A stretch of DNA of 64,000 nucleotides. Source: Paracoccus kondratievae (lineage in GTDB: Bacteria > Pseudomonadota > Alphaproteobacteria > Rhodobacterales > Rhodobacteraceae). A program made the translations under genes and the position numbers. Positions 8,339 to 16,388 of the stretch are shown here, piece by piece. The notes below the pieces were generated by a model, which saw only the letters and a list, made by a program, of their open reading frames with translations, made no database searches and had not been told where the DNA came from. Every line of letters begins with the position of its first letter. Position 1 is the first letter of the stretch. The DNA is taken from assembly GCF_009301415.1 (NCBI RefSeq), contig NZ_CP045073.1, forward strand, positions 1 through 64,000, written 5' to 3'.

Positions 8339-9274
8339 TCAGAAGCCGTAGACCAGCGACACGCCCAGCGTGTTGTCGGTACGGATCGCGCGGTCCGAGA
8401 CGTATTCGGTCTTGTAGGACACGCGGGTAGCAAAGGCGTCCGTCATCTTGAAGTTCAGACCCAACTCGTTCGTCGCCGTGTCGTTGGTGTCCGAGGTCAG
8501 ATAGTCGGTGTCGTTGGTGATAAAGAACTGGTCGTTGATCTTGTGATAGAACCGCGACGACAGCAGGTAACCAACTTCGGTATTCGAGACATATTCGAAG
8601 GTACCGGTCTTCGGATCGACCGCATCGACGGACAGCACGTCCACAGCCTTGGTGTAGCGCACGCCGACGGCGGCCTGCACGCGCCATGCGGTGGTGTCGT
8701 TGTTGATCACGCGGTAACCCGGACCAACACCGAAGTAGGCGTCACGCTTCAGGCGGCCATCCAGTGCGCCAAAGTCCTGATCGCCGGCCAGGCTGACCGG
8801 ATCGCTGGCCAGCGCATCGGTGGTCAGACGGCCCAGAGCAAAGGCATAGAAGCGATCGTTGAAGCTATACATCCCTTCATAGATCACGTAGGTCTTTTCG
8901 GTGTCTTTGTCGCCCGAGTTGTTTTCGCCATACTCAAGCAGCAGGCCGACCGATTGCGAGAACGGGCCCTGGTTGTGCGACAGACGGCCAGCCAGCGTAA
9001 AATCCTGGCTGTCGCTGTTGCCGGTGCGGCCGGCATAGGTCAGCGCGACCGAGCCGAACACGCCCTGACGTTGTTGCGGGGTGCCGTAGCGATAAGCGTC
9101 GGCCGAGCGGTTGAAGTCGTCGCGGACCGCTTCCTCGACGTCGTTCAGCCGTTCGTTGACCTGCGAGATGCCGGTCGCGTTAGCACCGGTTGCGATCTCG
9201 GATTGCGCGAAAGCGGGAGCCGCGAAGGCGGTGGCCAGAACAGTGGCACCAGCAAGATAAGCAAGCGTTTTCAT
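8339..9274 (-). CDS. DUF481 outer-membrane beta-barrel protein
   Basis: Exported protein of 311 residues. A Sec signal peptide (MKTLAYLAGATVLATAFAAPAFA, cleavage after about residue 23) is followed by a short heptad-like helix (QVNERLNDVEEAV, about 38–50) and then a long run of alternating-pattern strands ending in LVYGF, with the terminal phenylalanine recognised by the BAM machinery. This agrees with the DUF481/YdiY salt-induced outer-membrane family. It is transcribed alone, with a strong terminator behind and an AT-rich 400-base region in front. The ligand, if any, is unknown. Confidence 0.85.
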   Translation of the reverse strand: MKTLAYLAGATVLATAFAAPAFAQSEIATGANATGISQVNERLNDVEEAVRDDFNRSADAYRYGTPQQRQGVFGSVALTYAGRTGNSDSQDFTLAGRLSHNQGPFSQSVGLLLEYGENNSGDKDTEKTYVIYEGMYSFNDRFYAFALGRLTTDALASDPVSLAGDQDFGALDGRLKRDAYFGVGPGYRVINNDTTAWRVQAAVGVRYTKAVDVLSVDAVDPKTGTFEYVSNTEVGYLLSSRFYHKINDQFFITNDTDYLTSDTNDTATNELGLNFKMTDAFATRVSYKTEYVSDRAIRTDNTLGVSLVYGF

Positions 9275-9684
9275 TTTTCAGTCCTTTTTCGAACCGTTTC
9301 GTGTCCGTGGCACCGATCTTCCGGGCCACGAGCATCTCTGCTGGGACAGAGGTAAAACGCCGCTCTGAAGCGTTAAAGAGGCCCGGAGATTGCAGACTGA
9401 CTCTCAAAAAAGTGAAATTTTGTGAGATTTTTAATATCGGCGGAAAATTGACCGTTTGAATTTGTGATGAAACCCTTTCTTCGAAGGGCGGTAACAAAAT
9501 TTTTCGCCCCAGATCAGCCGCTAACGGCAAGTCCAATTGCTCACGAATTGTAAAGAAGCGGTAATACTTAAAGCCCGAGATGGTTTTGCCTAAAAATTAG
9601 GCGGGCGATGGCGGATTTTGCGCGCGTGAAATTGTTGCGAAAGACCCACACTGGTGGCGTAAAAGCGTGCGGGGCTTGCCACGT
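9275..9684. other. AT-rich intergenic region upstream of the DUF481 gene
   Basis: About 410 bases, clearly richer in A+T than the neighbours, with no supported gene. It should contain the promoter of the DUF481 gene; the ribosome binding site (AAGGACTG on the minus strand) lies just before its ATG. A perfect 15-base palindrome, GCCTAA-AAA-TTAGGC, sits at 9588–9602; it could be an operator. Confidence 0.5.
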
Positions 9685-9990
9685 TCAACGCGGATCGGGT
9701 CGGGCGGCTGCCGAAGCTTTTGCGCGCTGCAGGTGAATACGCTGGCGCAATCCACCGCCCGGTCCACCCTGATTGGCCATCAGCATGACGCGAATTCCGA
9801 ACTGCGTGCCCGAAAAAAGAATGGTGTGAAAGACAATTAGCATCAGCACCGCGATCCATCCGCCACGTGTGGCAGAGATCAAATGGCGCAGCCCTGCTAC
9901 ATCCAAAACCAGCAGTAGCGTTGTGAATGCCAGCGCCAGCGCAAAGCCAATGGCGATGCTGACGATATAAAGGCGGACAAGCTGCGGCAT
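9685..9990 (-). CDS. Small two-helix membrane protein, unknown function
   Basis: A 101-residue protein with two hydrophobic helices: about 5–30 (YIVSIAIGFALALAFTTLLL) and about 45–65 (GWIAVLMLIVFHTILFSGTQ), then a basic C-terminal tail rich in Arg and Ala. The open frame begins much further upstream, but the chosen ATG directly precedes the first helix and the upstream part overlaps the nusB terminator. It resembles conserved hypothetical membrane proteins found beside nusB in Rhodobacteraceae; I do not know its function. Confidence 0.65.
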   Translation of the reverse strand: MPQLVRLYIVSIAIGFALALAFTTLLLVLDVAGLRHLISATRGGWIAVLMLIVFHTILFSGTQFGIRVMLMANQGGPGGGLRQRIHLQRAKASAAARPDPR

Positions 9991-10051
9991 TGAACTTCCC
10001 GGGGCATGGTGGTGTCCGGGCATTCTAATGCGGCAGTGTCTGATCGCGAAG

Positions 10052-10091
10052 GGAAAAACAGGCCCGCGGCAGAATGTCTCGTTCGCGGGCC
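10052..10091 (-). terminator. Rho-independent terminator after nusB
   Basis: GGCCCGCG (10061–10068) pairs with CGCGGGCC (10084–10091) around a 15-base loop; on the minus strand the stem is followed by TGTTTTTCCC. It lies within 6 bases of the nusB stop and probably ends the ribE–nusB transcript. Confidence 0.8.
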
Positions 10092-10096
10092 GGGAA

Positions 10097-10591
10097 TCAA
10101 AAGGCCTCGGGCCGGGCCTCGCGCGCCATGTGGTCAAGAACCGCATTGACGAACTTTGCTTCCCGCCCCTCGGCAAAAAATGCCTGAGCGACGCGGACAT
10201 ATTCAGTGATGACCACCTTGGGCGGGGTCTTGGGCGTCACAAGTTCGGCCCCCGCTGCCCGAAAGACCGAGCGCAGAACCGGATCTATGCGCCCGATCGG
10301 CCATTTCTCGACCAGCGCACGGTCAGTCATCTGGTCGATGCGGGTCTGCCAGGTGACCGCGTCGTCGACGATCCGGGCAAAAAGCTCTTGGTCGGCGTCA
10401 TCCGAGGGGACGTCCGCGTCTTCGTTGTCGCGGCCGATACGCCAGTTCAGGAATTCGCGCTGGACGCGGTCGGCCGACTGACCGGCGGCTTCCATCTGGA
10501 AAAGTGCCTGCACGGCATAGATCCGGGCGGCCGAGGCGCGGGCCTGCCGTTCTTGCCTGTTGCCGTGCGATTTGTTGCTCGTCCCGCTCAT
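10097..10591 (-). CDS. nusB: NusB, transcription antitermination factor
   Basis: All-helical RNA-binding protein that with NusE binds boxA of rRNA operons. The 164-residue sequence has a basic N-terminus (about 1–20) and the family segments ASAARIYAVQALFQME, WQTRIDQMTDRALVEKW, DPVLRSVFRAAGAEL and VVITEYVRVAQAFFAEGREAKF. It overlaps the ribH stop by four bases (ATGA), an arrangement found in very many bacteria, and a strong terminator follows, so it is the last gene of the riboflavin transcript. Confidence 0.96.
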   Translation of the reverse strand: MSGTSNKSHGNRQERQARASAARIYAVQALFQMEAAGQSADRVQREFLNWRIGRDNEDADVPSDDADQELFARIVDDAVTWQTRIDQMTDRALVEKWPIGRIDPVLRSVFRAAGAELVTPKTPPKVVITEYVRVAQAFFAEGREAKFVNAVLDHMAREARPEAF

Positions 10592-11142
10592 GCGCTGCCC
10601 GGCCCGTCGATTTCACCTGCCAGTCGGATAACGTCGCGGGGCGTCGCCGCTGCCTTGTCCCGCGGCGTCTGACCTTCCCAGCCGCGCTTGAGCGCGATCA
10701 GGTGCAGCGCCGCTGCCGCCGCACCGCCACCCTTGTTCTGGTCGTCCGGGTTTGCGCGGACCTCGGCCTGAGCAAAATTTTCGACTGTCAGGATGCCGTT
10801 GCCGATGCAATGGCCCTGCAACCCCAGCAGCGTCAGCCCGCGCGAGCTGTCGTTGCAGACGGTGTCGTAATGCGTCGTCTCACCCCGGATCACGCAGCCA
10901 AGTGCGACATAGCCGTCATAGAGGTTGCGGCTGGCGGCAAGCGCGATGGCAGTGGGAATTTCCAGCGCCCCGGGCACCTCGACCAGATCGACGGCAGCGC
11001 CGGCCGATTCGGCGACGCCACGCGCGCCGGCGATCAGCGCATCCGCGATCTGGCGGTAATAAGGCGCGACCACGATCAGCAGGCGCACACTGCCCTCGAT
11101 CCGGGGCAGCGGCAGTTGGTAATGTTCAATGCTGGCGGCCAT
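10588..11142 (-). CDS. ribH: RibH, 6,7-dimethyl-8-ribityllumazine synthase
   Basis: Condenses 5-amino-6-ribitylamino-uracil with 3,4-dihydroxybutanone phosphate. The 184-residue protein shows VEVPGALEIPTAIALA (about 57–72) and GCVIRGETTHYD (about 82–93), both lining the active site. VCNDSSRGL replaces the more usual VANEVSKG and the C-terminus is longer than in typical 155-residue enzymes, both within family variation. It lies three bases after ribBX and overlaps nusB by four bases. Confidence 0.95.
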   Translation of the reverse strand: MAASIEHYQLPLPRIEGSVRLLIVVAPYYRQIADALIAGARGVAESAGAAVDLVEVPGALEIPTAIALAASRNLYDGYVALGCVIRGETTHYDTVCNDSSRGLTLLGLQGHCIGNGILTVENFAQAEVRANPDDQNKGGGAAAAALHLIALKRGWEGQTPRDKAAATPRDVIRLAGEIDGPGSA

Positions 11143-11145
11143 GAC

Positions 11146-12264
11146 TTACTCTTCGGGAATTGGACGGGTGGAATGGATGGAAAGTCCGTAGGCGTCAAGC
11201 CCGATAGCCCTGACAGGGGCCGAATTGGTCAGCACCACCAGTTCTGACAGGCCAAGCGCAGACAGAATCTGCGCCCCAAGCCCGTATTGGCGCAGCACGT
11301 GCGAGGAAACCTCGTCCTGACGCGGCAAGCGCGGCTCAAGGTCGCGGAACAGCACCACGACGCCCCTGCCCTCTTCGGCAATGATACGCATGGCGGCGCC
11401 CAGCGTGCCCGCATTCTCGCGCCCGATTCCCAGAACATCATGCAGCGGGTCCAGCACATGCATGCGGACCGGAACCGGACCGGGTTCGCTCAGGTCGCCC
11501 TTTGTCAGCACGATATGCTCCGCGCCAGAGATCTCATCCGCAAAGATGCGCATCATCCATTCGCCGCCATGGACGGATTGCACCGCGCGCTGGCCGCGTT
11601 CGGCAATCAGGTTGTCGTGGCGGCGGCGGTAGGCGATCAGGTCGCTGATCGTGCCGATCTTCAGCCCGTGCTTCTGGGCAAAGCCGATAAGGTCCGGCAG
11701 CCGTGCCATGGTGCCGTCCTCGTTCATGATCTCGCAGATCACGCCCGAAGGGTTCAGCCCGGCCAGCCGCGAGATATCAACTGCGGCCTCGGTATGGCCT
11801 GCACGGACCAGAACACCACCGTCGCGGGCGCGCAGCGGAAAGACATGGCCGGGGGTTGCGATATCAGTCGGTCCCTTGCTGGGATCTATGGCCACCGCCA
11901 CCGTATGGGCGCGGTCATGGGCCGAGATGCCGGTCGTCACGCCCTCGCGCGCTTCGATCGACATGGTAAAGGCGGTCTCGTGCCGGCTGGAGTTCTTGGG
12001 GCTCATCAGTGTCAGCCCCAATGCGTCGATGCGCCCGGCGGTCAGTGCCAGACAGATCAGGCCGCGGCCATGTGTGGCCATGAAGTTGATCGCCTCGGGC
12101 GTGGCCATCTGGGCGGGGATGATCAGGTCGCCCTCGTTCTCGCGGTCCTCGTGATCGACCAGGATGAACATGCGGCCGTTGCGGGCCTCATTGATGATCT
12201 CTTCGGTGGGAGAGATCGCATCGGACCAGTCGATCTCGACCGGGCCAGGCTTGTCATATTGCAT
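11146..12264 (-). CDS. ribB: RibBX: 3,4-dihydroxy-2-butanone-4-phosphate synthase with degenerate GTP cyclohydrolase II domain
   Basis: The N-terminal half (about 1–205 of 372) is a DHBP synthase with the signature LVDHEDRENEGD and conserved HDRAHT; it converts ribulose 5-phosphate to dihydroxybutanone phosphate and formate. The C-terminal half aligns with GTP cyclohydrolase II (VRMHVLDPLHDVLG … LRQYGLGAQILSALG) but lacks the three zinc-binding cysteines, so it cannot be active as such. This matches the RibBX variant described from Proteobacteria. The ATG at 12264 is chosen because AGGAG lies six bases upstream; it overlaps the previous gene by 11 bases. A separate ribA must exist elsewhere. 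Confidence 0.9.
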   Translation of the reverse strand: MQYDKPGPVEIDWSDAISPTEEIINEARNGRMFILVDHEDRENEGDLIIPAQMATPEAINFMATHGRGLICLALTAGRIDALGLTLMSPKNSSRHETAFTMSIEAREGVTTGISAHDRAHTVAVAIDPSKGPTDIATPGHVFPLRARDGGVLVRAGHTEAAVDISRLAGLNPSGVICEIMNEDGTMARLPDLIGFAQKHGLKIGTISDLIAYRRRHDNLIAERGQRAVQSVHGGEWMMRIFADEISGAEHIVLTKGDLSEPGPVPVRMHVLDPLHDVLGIGRENAGTLGAAMRIIAEEGRGVVVLFRDLEPRLPRQDEVSSHVLRQYGLGAQILSALGLSELVVLTNSAPVRAIGLDAYGLSIHSTRPIPEE

Positions 12265-12820
12265 CCGCCGCTCCTGCAAAGAACTTCTGGCCGGTGACGA
12301 AAGCCGCCAGCCCTCCTGCCATCATGATTTCGCGCTCATGGTCGGTCTCTCCGATCATCAGCACCGCGTCGCCCGGCAGGCCCTGCGCGCGCAGCCAATC
12401 CTTCATCCGCTCGCGCATGGCTGACCAGCTTGCGCCAAATTGCGGCAGCGCCAGTGCCGAGACTGCGCCGATCTGCTTGGCAACCGGCTGAGGCGCCAGG
12501 CCCGGCCCGTATCCCAGATGTGCGGCGGCGGCGCTTTCGCAGATGCGCTGGCGCTTGGCCGGGAGAACCGGGCGGTCGCTGCGAAACGCCCCCAGCGCAT
12601 TCGTCGAATAAAGAAAGGCCACCAGATCGCGGCCTGTCGTTGCCCGGACGCCCGCATAGGTGCGGTAGTCAAGCCCCAGCTCTTTGGCCCGGCGCAGTTG
12701 CAGGCGCACCACTTCGACCGGCAGGCGCGCGCCCAAAAGCTCGCGCCGTGCCACGCTCCAGCAATGGGCACGAAAGCCGCTGCCAGAGCCGGGGCCGCGA
12801 TTGTGGCCGATGCCTGCCAT
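12254..12820 (-). CDS. Conserved hypothetical protein in rib operon
   Basis: A 188-residue soluble protein of unknown function. The first residues, MAGIGHNRGP, carry the IGHN-G-P motif found at the N-terminus of many unrelated alphaproteobacterial proteins. Later segments such as LGLDYRTYAGVRATTGRDL and the TDHEREIMMAGG stretch look conserved; no catalytic motif is recognised and there are no membrane helices. It starts inside the ribE stop (TGATG, one shared base) and overlaps ribBX by 11 bases, so it is translated with the riboflavin genes; whether it acts in that pathway is unknown. Confidence 0.7.
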   Translation of the reverse strand: MAGIGHNRGPGSGSGFRAHCWSVARRELLGARLPVEVVRLQLRRAKELGLDYRTYAGVRATTGRDLVAFLYSTNALGAFRSDRPVLPAKRQRICESAAAAHLGYGPGLAPQPVAKQIGAVSALALPQFGASWSAMRERMKDWLRAQGLPGDAVLMIGETDHEREIMMAGGLAAFVTGQKFFAGAADAI

Positions 12821-13413
12821 CAGCCCGCCTCGGCCAGCCGCGCCACATAGCGCGCCAGAGTGTCGATTTCGAGGTTCACCTGATCGCCGACTTTTGCCGT
12901 GCCCCAGGTCGTCACCGCCTGAGTATGGGGGATAAGGTTGATGCCGAAAAGTTCGCCTTCGACCTCATTGACGGTCAAAGATGTGCCGTTCAGCGCCACT
13001 GACCCCTTGGGAGCAATGAAACGCGCCAGCTCTTTCGGGGCGCGCAGGGTGATGCGGGTGCTGTCGCCCTCGGTGCGCATCTCTTCGATCAATGCGACGC
13101 CGTCGACATGGCCCGAGACGATATGCCCGCCAAGTTCATCCCCGACCCGCAGCGCACGTTCAAGGTTCAGCCGCTTGCCGCGCGCCCAGCCGTTCGCGCC
13201 GATATTGGTCTTTGAGATCGTCTCGGCCGAGATATCGACGTCAAACCAGTCCGCACCCTTTTCGATCACGGTCAGGCAGATGCCGTCGCAGGCAATCGAG
13301 GCCCCCAGATCGACCCCCGACATATCGTAACGGCACGAGATCCGCGCCCGCATGTCACCGCGCATCTCGACGCTGGAAACCTCGCCGATATCGGTGATGA
13401 TGCCGGTAAACAT
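12820..13413 (-). CDS. ribE: RibE, riboflavin synthase alpha chain
   Basis: Dismutates two lumazines to riboflavin. The 197-residue protein begins with the diagnostic MFTGIITDIGEV and contains two lumazine-binding repeats: the first has IACDGICLTV and FDVDISAET, the second VSGHVDGVA and LNGTSLTVNEV. The open frame extends upstream, but the family N-terminus fixes the start at 13413. It is the first gene of the minus-strand block ribE–hypothetical–ribBX–ribH–nusB. ribD is not adjacent but 5 kb away, beyond the capsule genes. Confidence 0.95.
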   Translation of the reverse strand: MFTGIITDIGEVSSVEMRGDMRARISCRYDMSGVDLGASIACDGICLTVIEKGADWFDVDISAETISKTNIGANGWARGKRLNLERALRVGDELGGHIVSGHVDGVALIEEMRTEGDSTRITLRAPKELARFIAPKGSVALNGTSLTVNEVEGELFGINLIPHTQAVTTWGTAKVGDQVNLEIDTLARYVARLAEAG

Positions 13414-13561
13414 GCGCATACCCCTTTTGCTTTTCAGGCTGAGAACTAGAACTTCGGGGGCGCTACTGCAAGCAAACGTGAAGCTGTGGCGCAACGTTCA
13501 TCAGTTAATAAATCGTAAAAACCCGTGACAGGCTGTGAAAATTGGGGCAATCAGGTGTAGA

Positions 13562-13639
13562 CATGACTTCGGTGGCCGGACGCTGCCTGTAGCGAATAGC
13601 CATGACGCCGGTGGCAGGGCGCCGCCTGTAGCGAAACGC
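13562..13639. repeat. 39-base imperfect tandem repeat upstream of kpsS-like gene
   Basis: Two copies in direct succession, 13562–13600 and 13601–13639, each starting CATGAC and ending near CCTGTAGCGAA. About 32 of 39 bases match. The pair lies 39 bases before the ATG of the KpsS-like gene and about 150 bases from the divergent ribE start. It could be a binding-site pair or simply a local duplication. Confidence 0.7.
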
Positions 13640-13678
13640 CCGCTCAATTTTGCTCATCACTGACGCCAGATCCACCGA

Positions 13679-15106
13679 ATGCTGAAAGCCAAGACGGAAA
13701 CGCCTTCATCCGATCCCGCACCATTGGTGCCGGAGATCCAGAACCACCCCCGACGCAAAGCCGGTGGCGCGGTGCGCGCGGCCACGGCTGCGCTGTCGGT
13801 GGTGGGTGCCAGTGCGGCTTTACCTGCCACCAAGCGGGTCTTTCTGATGCTTCAGGGGCCGCATGGCCCGTTCTTTGATCGGGTGGGCCTGCTGCTGCGC
13901 GCTACCGGGGCGCAGGTCTGGCGCGTGGGCTTTAACGCAGGCGATGAGTTCTTTTGGTCGGACAAGCCGCGGTTCATCCGTCATGCCTCAGGTCCCGAGG
14001 ACTGGCCCGAGCATCTGGAACAGATCATCACCGAGAAGGGCGTGACCGACATCGTGCTTTATGGCGATGTCCGTCCGATCCATGCCGTTGCGCGCGAGGC
14101 TGCGCAGCGCCACGATCTGGTGCTGCATGTTTTCGAAGAAGGTTATCTGCGCCCGTTCTGGATCACCTATGAACGCGGCGGCTCGAACGGGCATTCGGCG
14201 CTGATGCGCATCCCCGTGCGCGAGATGCGCAATGCTCTGCGCAATCGCATGAATGAGATGAACCGCCCTCCGGCGCGCTGGGGCGATATGCGTCAGCACA
14301 AATTCTATGGCGCGCTTTACCATTTCCTCGTGCTGGCGGCGAACCGGCGTTATCCCGGTTATCGCACCCATCGCCAGATCGGCGTGTTCCAGGAGTTCCG
14401 GCTGAACCTGCGCCGCTTTCTGCTGACGCCCTTTGACACATTGGCGCAGATGCGCGAGACGCGCTCAGTTCGTCGCGGCGGCTTTCCTTATGTTCTGGTG
14501 CTCATGCAGCTTGAGCATGATTCGAACTTTGTCGCTCATTCGCCCTATCAGCGGATGTCGGAGTTTACCGATGAGGTGCTGACGGAATTCGCCCGCTCGG
14601 CCCCGCGCCATCATCACATCGTCTTCAAGGCGCATCCGCTTGAAGATGGGCGCGGCGGCGTCCGCCGGGCGATCCTGGACAGGGCGCGGATGCTGGGAAT
14701 CGAAGAGCGGGTCCATTTTGTGCGGGGCGGCAAGCTTGCGCGCCTGCTTAATCAGGCGCGGGCAGCGGTGACCGTGAACTCGACCGCGGCGCAGCAGGCC
14801 CTGTGGCGCGGTCTGCCGGTCAAGGCGATGGGACAGGCGGTCTTTGGCAAGCCGGGTCTTGTTTCGGACCAGAGCCTTGCCGAGTTCCTTAGCGATCCGC
14901 GCCCGCCGCATGCCCTTTCCTATCGTCGTTATCGCGACTTTCTGCTGGAAAGCAGCCAGGTGCCCGGCGGGTTCTATGCCTCGCATTCGCGGGCTCATGC
15001 GCTGCGGCTGGTCGTTGATATGATGTTGGCGCCCGAGGATCCTTATCAGGCACTTTTTGCCGGCCGGGGCAAATATCGGCAACAAATGGGCGTTAGCGAC
15101 GACTAG
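13679..15106 (+). CDS. kpsS: KpsS-like capsular polysaccharide export protein (beta-Kdo transferase)
   Basis: A 475-residue cytoplasmic protein of the KpsS/LipB family. In E. coli, KpsS adds the first beta-Kdo to lyso-phosphatidylglycerol, building the lipid anchor of group 2 capsules. Family features are FLMLQGPHGPFFDRVG near residue 55, the GFNAGDEFFW stretch, YGDVRPIH, FEEGYLRPFWIT, HHIVFKAHPLEDGRGG and NSTAAQQALWRGLPV, the last two typical of this nucleotide-sugar transferase fold. The first 50 residues are variable and probably disordered. It is the first of three plus-strand capsule genes; polymer synthesis and KpsMT transporter genes are not in this window. Confidence 0.85.
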   Translation: MLKAKTETPSSDPAPLVPEIQNHPRRKAGGAVRAATAALSVVGASAALPATKRVFLMLQGPHGPFFDRVGLLLRATGAQVWRVGFNAGDEFFWSDKPRFIRHASGPEDWPEHLEQIITEKGVTDIVLYGDVRPIHAVAREAAQRHDLVLHVFEEGYLRPFWITYERGGSNGHSALMRIPVREMRNALRNRMNEMNRPPARWGDMRQHKFYGALYHFLVLAANRRYPGYRTHRQIGVFQEFRLNLRRFLLTPFDTLAQMRETRSVRRGGFPYVLVLMQLEHDSNFVAHSPYQRMSEFTDEVLTEFARSAPRHHHIVFKAHPLEDGRGGVRRAILDRARMLGIEERVHFVRGGKLARLLNQARAAVTVNSTAAQQALWRGLPVKAMGQAVFGKPGLVSDQSLAEFLSDPRPPHALSYRRYRDFLLESSQVPGGFYASHSRAHALRLVVDMMLAPEDPYQALFAGRGKYRQQMGVSDD

Positions 15107-15204
15107 GTTGCCAAGAATTATGGAAAACCCGGACATGCTGCGCTAACGTGCGGCAAAACAAGCATTGCGATCCGGGAATCGCGCGAGAGGACAGGAGTAA
15201 CAGT

Positions 15205-16383
15205 TTGACGCAAGCAGGTTTTTCGCGCTTTCGATCCGGCGCGCTCGGTGGCCGGAGACAGTCCCTTGCCGCCCGCATGGCTCAGGTTGCCCTGGTGGGG
15301 GCACTGCTTCTGGTCTCGGCCTGTGGACTGCCCCGCTCAGGCCCGACTAAAGGCCAGATCCTTTCGGGTTCGGTGGAAAAAGGCGGCAGCACCCATATCG
15401 TTAATGTTGATAACCGAGTGAACCGCGCTGCGAACTTTACCCCCGCCTATGGTTTCTCGGCCGATTTCCGCGCCGCCGGCACCGTCGGTGCCGATGAAAT
15501 CCGCCCCGGCGACGTGCTGGGCCTGTCGATCTGGGAAAACGTCGATGACGGGCTGCTGGCCTCGATGGGACAAAGCTCGACCCAGCTGACCGAACTTCAG
15601 GTGGACAGCCAGGGCTATATCTTTGTGCCCTATGCGGGCCGGGTTCGTGCCGCTGGTAACAGCCCCGAGGAGCTGCGTCGCCTTATCACGCAAAAGCTGG
15701 AAACCCAGACCCCCGACCCGCAGGTTATGGTAACCCGCGTGGCCGGCGACGGCGCGACCGTCTCGGTCATGGGCAAGGTGAACGCGCAAGGCGTCTATCC
15801 GATCGAGCGTCCGACCCGTACCCTGTCTTCGATGCTGTCGCGGGCTGGCGGTGTCGCGATCGAGCCGGAAATTGCCGTGGTAACCGTCAAACGTGGCAAC
15901 TCCAGCGGCAAGGTCTGGCTGCGCGATCTGTATTCAAACGCCCGCAACGATATCGCGCTGCGCCCCGGCGACGTGATCCTGGTCGAAGAGGACCAGCGCA
16001 GCTTTACCGCGCTTGGGGCGCTTGGCGGCCAGACCAAGGTGCCGCTTGGCAATGAACAGATCAGCGCGATCGAAGCGGTGGCCATGGTCGGCGGTCTTAG
16101 CACCCAGCTTGCCGATCCCAAGGGCGTGTTCATCCTGCGCGATGAGCCGCAATCGGTGGCGCGCGCCGTGCTGGGCCGCAACGACATCTATGGCACCCAG
16201 CGATTCGCCTATGTTCTGGACCTGACCAAGCCGGACGGCATGTTCCTGGCCCGTGACTTTGTCATCCGCGATGGCGATACTGTCTATGTGACTGAGGCCC
16301 CGTTCGTCCAATGGCGCAAGACCCTGCAATCGATCCTTGGCACTGCGACCGAGGTCGGCAGCGTCGACAACGCCTTCAACTAA
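15205..16383 (+). CDS. Wza/KpsD-type polysaccharide export lipoprotein
   Basis: Outer-membrane or periplasmic export channel protein for capsule. A TTG at 15205 with AGGAG eight bases before it gives 392 residues, with a basic N-region, hydrophobic core (MAQVALVGALLLVSAC) and lipobox with the lipidated cysteine at about residue 40; an ATG at 15277 is the alternative start. The mature part has the polysaccharide export domain (DEIRPGDVLGLSIWEN … GYIFVPYAGRVRAAG) and then SLBB-type beta-grasp domains (VSVMGKVNAQGVYPI; ALGALGGQTKVPL). It lies about 100 bases after the kpsS-like gene and directly before kpsC. Confidence 0.85.
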   Translation: MTQAGFSRFRSGALGGRRQSLAARMAQVALVGALLLVSACGLPRSGPTKGQILSGSVEKGGSTHIVNVDNRVNRAANFTPAYGFSADFRAAGTVGADEIRPGDVLGLSIWENVDDGLLASMGQSSTQLTELQVDSQGYIFVPYAGRVRAAGNSPEELRRLITQKLETQTPDPQVMVTRVAGDGATVSVMGKVNAQGVYPIERPTRTLSSMLSRAGGVAIEPEIAVVTVKRGNSSGKVWLRDLYSNARNDIALRPGDVILVEEDQRSFTALGALGGQTKVPLGNEQISAIEAVAMVGGLSTQLADPKGVFILRDEPQSVARAVLGRNDIYGTQRFAYVLDLTKPDGMFLARDFVIRDGDTVYVTEAPFVQWRKTLQSILGTATEVGSVDNAFN

Positions 16384-16388
16384 GTCGA

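Noticed and set aside
10752-11144. 130-residue Arg-rich plus-strand frame opposite ribH
   Set aside because: Antisense shadow of ribH; composition is dominated by Arg, as expected for GC-rich antisense.
13414-13560. FMN riboswitch before ribE
   Set aside because: No RFN-element-like conserved segments were seen in the leader of the rib genes.
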